Below are positions 1-7,598 of a stretch of DNA of 64,000 bases, piece by piece (position 1 is the stretch's first letter; every line of letters starts with the position of its first letter). The notes beneath the pieces were generated by a model. That model was given only the letters and a program-made list of their open reading frames with translations. It was not told where the DNA came from and ran no database searches. Made by a program: the position numbers and the translations under genes. Origin of the DNA: Sphingomonas sp. DG1-23. GTDB lineage: Bacteria; Pseudomonadota; Alphaproteobacteria; Sphingomonadales; Sphingomonadaceae. The DNA is taken from contig NZ_JAVAMA010000009.1 of the NCBI RefSeq assembly GCF_030730875.1, positions 62,001 to 126,000 on the forward strand, in the 5' to 3' direction.

Positions 1-33
1 GACTATGAGCCCGGCTGGGAGGTCAAGGCCTGA
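1..33 (+). CDS. C-terminal tail of an upstream gene (partial)
   Basis: Frame 1 is open from the first base and ends in TGA at 31-33, giving the last ten residues DYEPGWEVKA. The next gene starts six bases later on the same strand, and its ribosome-binding site (GAGGCAG) overlaps this stop, so both probably sit in one operon with apbE. The fragment is too short to assign a family. A substrate protein for the flavin transferase downstream is possible but is only a guess. Confidence 0.5.
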   Translation, partial: DYEPGWEVKA

Positions 34-38
34 GGCAG

Positions 39-890
39 ATGGCGATCACGACCCATGTCGAGCGGTTCCTCGCAATGGGCACCCGGATTGAGTTGCACCT
101 GTTCGGAGCGGTGGAGGAAGCCGCGACGTTCGAAGCACGTCGCGCGATCGAGGCGGTCGACGACGCCCTGACCATTCACCGTCCCTCGCCCGCGACGTCG
201 CTCAACGAGTGCCTGATGGCGGGTCGCGAGGCGGCCGTGGACGACCCCGTGCTGTTCGATGCGCTGGTCGAGATCGAGGCAGCCCGGGAATCCACGCTGG
301 GGCTGTTCGATCCGGCGGCCGATGCGCGTATCGCTGCGGGCTGGAATTCGGTTTCCTTCGATCGGGACAATGCCCGGATCAGGGCCTCCAGGCCGGTCGG
401 ATTCGACTTTGGCGGCTTCGGCAAGGGTTTCGCACTCGACCGGGCATGCGAAAAGCTGCGGAGCGCGGGCGTCGCGTCGGCCCTGCTGTCGGCAGGCGAG
501 AGCTCGATCGCGGTCGTCGGCGCACATCCGCTGGGCGGCGGGTGGCCCTTTGCGATCCCGCATCCGCTGCAGCCCGGGCATGTCCTGGTCGAGCTCGAAC
601 TATGCGATGAGGCGCTGTCGATTTCGTCAACGGTCGGCCCGGGAACGGATGCGCCCGGGCGTGCCGCGATGATCCGTCCCGCCGACGGTACGGTCGTCAC
701 CGGCCGGCGCTCGGTGGTTGCGGTGGAGCAAAGCGGCGCCCGCGCCGAGATGATGAGCACGGCATTGCTCGTCGCTGACGACACGCAGGCACGCCGCCTG
801 CTCGAAGGACGGCAGAGGCGGTGCTTCCTGTTTGATTTCAGTCGCGAGGCTGCGATGGCGGTTTCGCCAGTGGAGATGAGTGCAACATGA
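39..890 (+). CDS. apbE: FAD:protein FMN transferase (ApbE family)
   Basis: ApbE-family enzymes move FMN from FAD onto a threonine of a target protein in a Mg-dependent reaction, usually in the periplasm. The 283-residue product has the family layout: an early AMGTRIE segment, and a central FDFGGFGKGFALDR block at about residue 125 matching the conserved D-GG-AKG-A-D signature. Near the C-terminus, ISSTVGPG and TGRRSVVAVE correspond to the usual flavin-site segments. I see no clear signal peptide or lipobox, which is odd for an exported ApbE. Its stop overlaps the next start (ATGA at 887-890), so translation is probably coupled to the Gfo/Idh/MocA gene. Family assignment is good; the target protein is unknown. 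Confidence 0.82.
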   Translation: MAITTHVERFLAMGTRIELHLFGAVEEAATFEARRAIEAVDDALTIHRPSPATSLNECLMAGREAAVDDPVLFDALVEIEAARESTLGLFDPAADARIAAGWNSVSFDRDNARIRASRPVGFDFGGFGKGFALDRACEKLRSAGVASALLSAGESSIAVVGAHPLGGGWPFAIPHPLQPGHVLVELELCDEALSISSTVGPGTDAPGRAAMIRPADGTVVTGRRSVVAVEQSGARAEMMSTALLVADDTQARRLLEGRQRRCFLFDFSREAAMAVSPVEMSAT

Positions 891-2149
891 TCGACAAGGA
901 TTTTGACCTGACACGACGGTCGTTCATCGATCATGTGCTCAAGGCGTCGGCGGGGGCGGGGATGGCCGCTGCCGCGCCCTGGGCCGCCTTTGCCGCCGGA
1001 ACCGAGCCCTTGGCGACCGATCGCGTGCGGCTCGGCGTGATCGGCACTGGCGATCGCGGACGGACGCTGATCCGCAACATCGCGAAGACCCGCAACTGCG
1101 TCGTCGCCGCGCTCTGCGACGATTACGCGCCGCATCTGGCGCGGGCCCGCGCCCTGGTGGATCCCGCCACGCCCGTTTTCGCCGATCATCGCGCGATGCT
1201 CGATGCGGGCGGGCTCGATGCGGTCGTCGTCGCGACGCCGCTCCATGTCCATGCGCGCCACACGCTCGACGCGTTCGATGCCGGCCTGCACGTCTGGTGC
1301 GAAAAGGCGATGGCCCGGACGATCGCCGATTGCAGCCTCATGGTGAAGCGCGCGCAGGACAGCCGCAAGGTCCTGCAGATCGGCCATCAGCGCATGTTCA
1401 ATCCCACCTATCTGAATGCGCTGCGCCGGGTGAAGGCCGGCGAGATCGGCCCGCTCATCCAGATCCGGGCGAGCTGGCACCGCAACAATAGCTGGCGCCG
1501 ACCGGTCCCCGCCGACAGCAACGACCGCCGGATCAACTGGCGCCTGTATCGCGAGAGCTCCGCGGGGCTGATGACCGAGCTGGCCACGCATCAGCTCCAG
1601 ATCGCGAGCTGGTTCCTCGACGCGGCGCCGACCCGGGTGATCGGATCGGGTAGCCTCTGTTTCTGGAAGGACGGCCGCGAGGTCTACGACCATGTCGCTC
1701 TGGTCTATGAATATAGCGGCGGCCGGAAGCTGGTCTGGACCTCGCTGCTCAACAACGCCCGCTATGGTTGCGAGGAGCAGATCCAGGGCAGCAAGGGCAC
1801 GATCGAGCCCGAGCTCGGCCGGATCTTCAAGGAGAATCCGCCCGGCGTGCGGGCGCTTCGTCAGATGACGCAGGACATCAAGGACGGCCAGAAGCGCCCC
1901 GTGCCGATCGGCGGCGCGACCTGGTTCCCCGAGCTGCCGGTGACGACGCCCGGGGAATCGCTCGGATGGGGCGAGTTCGACGAGACGATGCTGCAGTTCG
2001 AAGCGTTCGGCGAGGCAGTGCGCAGCGGGAAGCCGCTGCCGGGGCTGCTGCACCAGGCCTATCTCGCCAGCGTGGCGTCGCTGATGGGCGAGCAGGCAAT
2101 GGACAGCGGCAGGCCCGTCGACTGGCCATCCGCGCTCGTCAATGTCTAG
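887..2149 (+). CDS. Tat-exported Gfo/Idh/MocA family oxidoreductase
   Basis: NAD(P)-dependent sugar oxidoreductase family with a Rossmann domain. The 420-residue product starts with a twin-arginine signal (TRRSFIDH at residues 9-16, hydrophobic stretch, then PWAAFA), so it should be exported folded with cofactor bound. The Rossmann segment VRLGVIGTGDRGRTLIRN begins near residue 46, and the family EKP-type loop appears as CEKAMA near residue 139. The C-terminal half carries the alpha/beta substrate domain (MTELATHQLQIASWF, the catalytic His region). It overlaps apbE by four bases and converges on the GH2 gene with an 18-base gap, which suggests shared work on glycosides. The substrate cannot be read from sequence. 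Confidence 0.85.
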   Translation: MIDKDFDLTRRSFIDHVLKASAGAGMAAAAPWAAFAAGTEPLATDRVRLGVIGTGDRGRTLIRNIAKTRNCVVAALCDDYAPHLARARALVDPATPVFADHRAMLDAGGLDAVVVATPLHVHARHTLDAFDAGLHVWCEKAMARTIADCSLMVKRAQDSRKVLQIGHQRMFNPTYLNALRRVKAGEIGPLIQIRASWHRNNSWRRPVPADSNDRRINWRLYRESSAGLMTELATHQLQIASWFLDAAPTRVIGSGSLCFWKDGREVYDHVALVYEYSGGRKLVWTSLLNNARYGCEEQIQGSKGTIEPELGRIFKENPPGVRALRQMTQDIKDGQKRPVPIGGATWFPELPVTTPGESLGWGEFDETMLQFEAFGEAVRSGKPLPGLLHQAYLASVASLMGEQAMDSGRPVDWPSALVNV

Positions 2150-2167
2150 CGCCAGTGCAACTACCCC

Positions 2168-5100
2168 CTAGCGTTGCAAGCTGAAGACCAGCGATCCGCT
2201 ATAGATGCCTGCCGCTCTTGCGGGCTGGCTGGCGGGTCCGGTATCGGCCGGAACGACGAATTTCGAGCCGATCGCGGGGATCGCGTGCAGGAACGAAAGG
2301 TCGCCCGCCGGGAATTCTGCGGAGGTGTTGATATGCCCGAGCTGCGGCGTGCCGACCCGCAAATAGAGATCGGGTGCGGACGTTGAGACCGCCCAAGGTC
2401 CGGCCGTGCTGTTGAAGCGCGCCCAGCGCAGGCCCGAAAAATAGCCCTGGAACTCTGGATAGGTATCGGCGCCCGGACGATCGACGGCGTTGCCCGCTTC
2501 TCGAACTCCCAGCTCTGCCCCGCGCAACCGGTTCTGCCACACCCGATACGGCCCTTTGCCGAGGCTGCGCACCGAAAGGATGCGGTCCTCGGGGTGGTCG
2601 AAAGTGATTCCGTGATAAAGGTAATCCCCGGACAAGGCGTAGCTGTAGTCGAGCTTCAGCGAACCGTCTGCGCGCAGGGTCCAGCGCAGGGCGTCGAGAC
2701 CGCCACCACCACGGCTTTCGAGCCACGCCTCCCTGGTGCCAGTTGCGGGATCGCGGCTCTCGCCGGTGGTGATCACGGGCTTCTCCGCGCGGGGCGCGGC
2801 GAACCGATCGGCTTCGAAACCGATCCGCAAGCTCTTGAGCGGGACTATCCGGCCGGTCTGGCTGGTCGGCGCCGAATAGCGCAGCGCTGCCACCATCTGC
2901 GGCGCGAAGATATAGCGGTTGCCGTCGCCGGCGCGGCGAGTGCTGTCGTAGATCGTCTTCCAGCTCCGGCCGTCGGGCGTGATCTCCAGCTTGAACCCGG
3001 CATAGCTGTCGGTCTTCTCGATCGCGAGGTCGATCTCGATGACATCGGCCATTTGCGGCGTCTTCAGACGGCGGAACGCGCTTCCGGCATCGCCTTCGAG
3101 CAGCTGCCACTGCGGCTCGCCGGTTCGGGGGCGTGCGAAGACGAGGCGCGGGCCGTCGGCGAGGTCCAGCGTCTTGCCGTTACGCCCGATGCGCCGAAGC
3201 AGGCCCGTCGCGGAATCGAATTCCGCCTTCACGCCGTTCACCGACAAAGCGATCTCGCTTTGCCCGGTCGCCACCACCGGGCTTCCCGACGAAGCCACCA
3301 GGGGGAGCATTGCCGGCGCAAGCGGCCAGCTCCATGTCCAGATGTCGCGATTGTCGGTACCGGTCGCCGTCAGCATCAGCGCGTCTGCACGGCGCCGATC
3401 CTTCGGCAGATCCAGCTTCAAAGCGCCTTGCCCGTGCGGGGCAATCGCGGGGCCAGCCGTTTCGCCTTTCGCCAGCACGATCGGTGCGGTCCCCTTGTCG
3501 TTCATGCCCGAGAAGCGAACGAGCTTCCACGCGAAGCGGACCTCGGTCAGCGAAGTGAAGTCGTATCCGTTGCGGATGTTCAAGGTCCCGTCGAAATCGG
3601 GGCCGGTCGCGGGGGCTTCGATCTGCACGGGCGACCATAGGTCGCGGACCGCGAAGTAACTGCCTTCCTTTTCGTGGTTGGGGCCGACGATACCGTCGGG
3701 GGCATAGGTGCTGAAACTATCGATGCTGCCGTTGCGATCGGTACGGGCGATGCCTTCATCGGCAAAGGCCCAGATGAACATGCCGGCGCCGACGGGGGAG
3801 GCGGACAGGGCTTTCCAATAATCGTCGAGCCCCGCGCCCGCGCCGCCATCGTACAAGGCATGCAATATCTCGGTCGGCATCAGCAGGTTTTTGCCCGCCA
3901 GCCGGCGGGTCAAATCGGCATAGTTCGAATAATGCTTGGTATCCAGATCGTCGTGCAGCTCCCACGGGTGTAAGACGCGGCGGTTCTGCGGATCGTGGAG
4001 CGCGAAATCGCCGTCGAGATCGCGATTGAAGCCGCCTTCATTGCCGTTGTCCCAGAACAATATGCTCGGGTGATTGACGTCGCGCTCGACCATCTCGCGG
4101 ACCAATTGGCGGCCGATCGCGGTTCCATGCGCCTTTTGCCAGCCGCTCAATTCGTCGAGGACATAGAGGCCGAGCTCGTCGGCCGCCTCGAGCAACGCCG
4201 GGTCGGGCGGGTAATGCGACATGCGCACGGCGTTCATGTTCATCGACTTGATCAGCCGCACATCGGCCCAATTGTCCTCGTCGTTCAGCGCACGTGCGGT
4301 TTCCGGCCGAAAGCTGTGCCGATTGACGCCTTTCAGAAGGATGCGCTGGCCGTTCAGATAGAGGCCGTCGCCCGGACGAAGCTCGAACGTGCGGAAGCCG
4401 GAGCGCTCGGTCGAGGCGTGAACCGCTTCATCGCCTTTGAAGAGAGTCAGCCGCAGCGAATAGAGATTGGGTGTCTCCGCGGTCCACAGCCTCGGCGCTT
4501 CCACCCGGCTCGCGATCCGCAGCTTGCCCGCGCCGCCGGCGGGTACCGCCCTTGAAAAAGAGGAGCCGACCGGCTTTCCGCTCGAATCGACTATCTGCGC
4601 TTCGACCCGCGTAGCTACCTTGTCGCCCGCGATCCGCACATCGGCGGTGAAGCTGCCATCCGCACGGGCGTCGATGGCGACATGGTCGATCGCCTCGACC
4701 GGCGAGACTTCGAGCCAGACCGGGCGGAAGATGCCGCCGAACACCCAATAATCCGCAGCGCGCTCGGCGCGATCGGTCAGCAAGTCGGCGGAAGCCTTGG
4801 AGACCTCGACCTCGACCAGATTCTCTTCGCCGGGCTTGAGCATCGCCGTCACGTCATATTTGAAGCGATAGAAGCCGCCCTGATGGACGGGCCCCGCCGC
4901 GATGCCGTTCACCTTTACCGCCGCGTCGGTCATCACCCCTTCAAATACCAGGCGGACGCGCTTGCCTTTCAATCCGGCGGGCGGCGTGAAGCGAAGCGTA
5001 TAGAAGCCACGTTCGTCGCTGCGGCCCGATCCCTGGTCGCCATAGCTATAGGTCCCGAAGCCGTGCTGCTCCCAATTGGACGGCACCGGGATGGTGGTCT

Positions 5101-5284
5101 TCTCTCCCGCGCGGCGGCCCCCGGTGACGGTGAAGCCCCACGGCCTGGCATCTTTGGGTCCCTTGCCGGAGAGGTAAATCCGCTCGGTTTCCGGAGCATC
5201 GCCGGTCTGGGCGGAAGCAGGACACGCCATCAGGAAAAGGGCCGTCACGGCCGCAGCGTTGCGGCCCGAAAGTCTGATGAACAT
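2168..5284 (-). CDS. secreted glycoside hydrolase family 2 protein (beta-galactosidase-like)
   Basis: Probable periplasmic or secreted exo-acting glycosidase of 1,038 residues. Residues 1-25 form a signal peptide ending PASAQ. Next come the GH2 sugar-binding jelly roll (about 45-210, including PSNWEQHGFG), an Ig-like domain (about 215-310) and the TIM barrel opening with GVNRHS. In the barrel, the acid/base glutamate is in NGNEGG (about E416) and the nucleophile is in PTEIL (about E472). The C-terminal third contains an inserted discoidin-like stretch and a beta-galactosidase small-chain-like domain. A ribosome-binding site (AGGGAGCGGGC) sits just before the ATG. The promoter region is shared with the divergent DUF885 gene. 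Substrate specificity is open: galactosidase, glucuronidase and mannosidase all occur in GH2. Confidence 0.85.
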   Translation of the reverse strand: MFIRLSGRNAAAVTALFLMACPASAQTGDAPETERIYLSGKGPKDARPWGFTVTGGRRAGEKTTIPVPSNWEQHGFGTYSYGDQGSGRSDERGFYTLRFTPPAGLKGKRVRLVFEGVMTDAAVKVNGIAAGPVHQGGFYRFKYDVTAMLKPGEENLVEVEVSKASADLLTDRAERAADYWVFGGIFRPVWLEVSPVEAIDHVAIDARADGSFTADVRIAGDKVATRVEAQIVDSSGKPVGSSFSRAVPAGGAGKLRIASRVEAPRLWTAETPNLYSLRLTLFKGDEAVHASTERSGFRTFELRPGDGLYLNGQRILLKGVNRHSFRPETARALNDEDNWADVRLIKSMNMNAVRMSHYPPDPALLEAADELGLYVLDELSGWQKAHGTAIGRQLVREMVERDVNHPSILFWDNGNEGGFNRDLDGDFALHDPQNRRVLHPWELHDDLDTKHYSNYADLTRRLAGKNLLMPTEILHALYDGGAGAGLDDYWKALSASPVGAGMFIWAFADEGIARTDRNGSIDSFSTYAPDGIVGPNHEKEGSYFAVRDLWSPVQIEAPATGPDFDGTLNIRNGYDFTSLTEVRFAWKLVRFSGMNDKGTAPIVLAKGETAGPAIAPHGQGALKLDLPKDRRRADALMLTATGTDNRDIWTWSWPLAPAMLPLVASSGSPVVATGQSEIALSVNGVKAEFDSATGLLRRIGRNGKTLDLADGPRLVFARPRTGEPQWQLLEGDAGSAFRRLKTPQMADVIEIDLAIEKTDSYAGFKLEITPDGRSWKTIYDSTRRAGDGNRYIFAPQMVAALRYSAPTSQTGRIVPLKSLRIGFEADRFAAPRAEKPVITTGESRDPATGTREAWLESRGGGGLDALRWTLRADGSLKLDYSYALSGDYLYHGITFDHPEDRILSVRSLGKGPYRVWQNRLRGAELGVREAGNAVDRPGADTYPEFQGYFSGLRWARFNSTAGPWAVSTSAPDLYLRVGTPQLGHINTSAEFPAGDLSFLHAIPAIGSKFVVPADTGPASQPARAAGIYSGSLVFSLQR

Positions 5285-5429
5285 GCCCGCTCCCTATCCG
5301 ATACCGCATGGCGAGGACCAACGCGTCTCCGCACTATCCTTTCGAAGCAGGAAAGGGGCAATGCCGAAGACGCGAAGGGTCGCGCCTCTGCGCACGAGGG
5401 CTTGTCAGCAACGGCCGGGTGCCGCATCG

Positions 5430-7292
5430 ATGCAATACAGCTCAAACCGGGGTAGCATCTTGCGCTTTCAACTCTTCGCCGCCGTATCGGCAGCAGCTCT
5501 CTCCGCCGCCACCGCCACTGCGGGCGGCCTCGACTCTCCGTCGGTGCAGCAGGCCGCGGCGCCCGCCGCGACGCAGGCGAAGGCGTCCGCGGCGCTCCAT
5601 GCGCTGTTCGAGGAGAGCGACGAGGCCAGCCTTCGCCGCAATCCGGTCAATGCGCTGTTCCGCGGCGACATGCGCTACGCCGACCAGCTCGGCGACGGCA
5701 TCAGCGACGCCTATTTCGATGCCGAGCGGGTGGCGGGCGAGAAGGACCTCGCCGCTCTCGGTCGGATCGATCGCGCCGCGCTCTCGACTACCGATCAGCT
5801 CGCCTACGACATCTTCAAATGGCAGACCCAGCTCACCCTTCGCGGGCTGAGCCCCGATATCCTGCCGCTGACTGCGGTGCGGCCGATCGATCATTTCACC
5901 GGCATCCACACCTTCTACCCCGACCTCGCCTCCGGCCAGAGCGCCGCGCCGTTCAAGACGGTGAAGGACTATGAGAACAGCATCAGCCGACATCATCGCT
6001 ATGCGTGGATGATCGACGCGGCGATCGGGCGGTTTCGCGAGGGAATGGCATCGGGTGTCGTCCAGCCGAAGCTGGTCGTCCGCAACGTGATCGACCAGCT
6101 CGATCTCCAGCTCGCGCAAGGCGTCGAGGGATCCACCATGTATGCGCCGCTCAAGGCGTTTCCCGCCGATATATCGGCCGCCGATCAGGCGCGGCTGCGC
6201 GCCGCGACCGTAGCGGCCATCCGCGACGAGATCCGGCCGGCCTATCAGCGCCTGCGCGATTTCCTGTCGAAGGAATATCTGCCGGCCGCGCGCGAGGGCG
6301 TCGGCCTCGTCCACATGAAGGGCGGGCCCAAGCTCTATTCCTATTTGATCGAGGAGAATACGACCCTGCCGTTGTCCGCCGATGCGGTGCATCGTCTCGG
6401 CCTCAGCGAAGTCGCGCGGATCCATCGCGAGATGGAAGCGGTCAAGACCAAGGTCGGCTTCAAGGGCAGCTTGCCGGAATTCTTCGAGCATCTTCGCACC
6501 GGCGCCGAATTCCGGCCGGTGAGCAAGGAGGCGCTGCGCGACGAATATTATGCGATCGGCAAGCGCGTCGATGCCCGGGTCGGCGAGATCTTCTCGATCT
6601 TGCCCAAATCGCCGCTCGAGATCCGTCCGGTTCCCGAATATCGCGAGAAGAACGATGCCGGCGGCTCGTACATGCAAGGCGCGCCCGACGGATCGCGGCC
6701 GGGCGTCTTCTATTACAACACCTATGATCTCCCCTCGCGATCGACCTGGGGGCAAGAGACGCTCTATCTTCACGAGGGCGCGCCGGGGCATCATTTCCAG
6801 ATCAGCCTCGCCCAGGAGAATGAAGCGCTTCCCAAATTCATGCGCTTCGACGGCAACACCGCCTATGTCGAGGGCTGGGCACTCTATGCCGAGACTTTGT
6901 GGGACGAGCTCGGCATGGAGACCGACCCGTATCAGCGCTTCGGCGGGCTCAACGACGAGATGCTGCGCGCGATGCGTCTGGTCGTCGACACCGGCATCCA
7001 CGCCAAGGGCTGGACCCGCGACCAGTCGATCAAATACATGCTCGACAACAGCTCGATGGGGAAGACCGACGCGACCAGCGAGGTCGAGCGCTACATCGCG
7101 ATGCCTGGGCAGGCGCTGGCCTACAAGATCGGCCAGCTCAAGATCCTCGAGCTGCGCGCCAGGGCCGAGAAGGCGCTGGGCGCCAGGTTCGATCTCAAGC
7201 AGTTCCACGCACAGGTGCTGATGACCGGCTCGCTGCCGATGAACATCCTCGAGCAGAAGATCGATCGCTGGATCGCGTCCCGGAAACCCTGA
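5430..7292 (+). CDS. DUF885 family secreted protein (peptidase-like)
   Basis: The frame is open from 5259, but the ATG at 5430 (or the TTG at 5460) gives a proper export signal: a basic start, then FQLFAAVSAAALSAATATAG. The mature part is the alpha-helical DUF885 fold, which resembles M3/M32-type metallopeptidases. Its zinc-site-like motif LHEGAPGHHFQ begins near residue 447, followed by YVEGWALYAE and the C-terminal GQALAYKIGQ that are typical of the family. About 620 residues is the normal length. It is divergent from the GH2 gene across about 145 bp. DUF885 proteins are generally annotated as uncharacterised or putative dipeptidases; the enzymatic role here is inferred, not shown. Confidence 0.8.
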   Translation: MQYSSNRGSILRFQLFAAVSAAALSAATATAGGLDSPSVQQAAAPAATQAKASAALHALFEESDEASLRRNPVNALFRGDMRYADQLGDGISDAYFDAERVAGEKDLAALGRIDRAALSTTDQLAYDIFKWQTQLTLRGLSPDILPLTAVRPIDHFTGIHTFYPDLASGQSAAPFKTVKDYENSISRHHRYAWMIDAAIGRFREGMASGVVQPKLVVRNVIDQLDLQLAQGVEGSTMYAPLKAFPADISAADQARLRAATVAAIRDEIRPAYQRLRDFLSKEYLPAAREGVGLVHMKGGPKLYSYLIEENTTLPLSADAVHRLGLSEVARIHREMEAVKTKVGFKGSLPEFFEHLRTGAEFRPVSKEALRDEYYAIGKRVDARVGEIFSILPKSPLEIRPVPEYREKNDAGGSYMQGAPDGSRPGVFYYNTYDLPSRSTWGQETLYLHEGAPGHHFQISLAQENEALPKFMRFDGNTAYVEGWALYAETLWDELGMETDPYQRFGGLNDEMLRAMRLVVDTGIHAKGWTRDQSIKYMLDNSSMGKTDATSEVERYIAMPGQALAYKIGQLKILELRARAEKALGARFDLKQFHAQVLMTGSLPMNILEQKIDRWIASRKP

Positions 7293-7302
7293 GGGTCAAC
7301 AC

Positions 7303-7539
7303 ATCGACATTCAGCCTAGAACTACCTCTCCCGTTGCTAGGGGAGAGGATACCGCAGCTTGGCAGCTTGCTGCCTTAGCGGAGGTTGGGGAGGGGTAGAG
7401 CGGAGCGAAGCTCCGCGCGGCTTCTTCGAAGCCGCACCCCCTCACCCAGCTTCGACCAAGGCCTTGCTTCGCAAAACCTAAGTCTGCGCAACCCTCTCCC
7501 CCTTGCAGGGGGCGAGGGAAGATCAGGCTGAATGTCGAT
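7303..7539. repeat. intergenic element with 15-bp perfect terminal inverted repeats
   Basis: The stretch between the DUF885 gene and RNase R begins with ATCGACATTCAGCCT (7303-7317) and ends with its exact reverse complement (7525-7539). Inside lie two further palindromic blocks of the CTCTCCC...GGGAGAG type, near 7325-7350 and 7490-7517, and a hairpin around 7400-7435 (GAGCGAAGCTC-type). No protein fits. It looks like a non-autonomous, MITE- or REPIN-like intergenic element. I found no obvious target-site duplication. Confidence 0.6.
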
Positions 7540-7598
7540 CTTGCCAAGATCGCACTGCCCGCGTGACCTTTCGGGTCCGGGTCCCTATCTTGGTGTCA

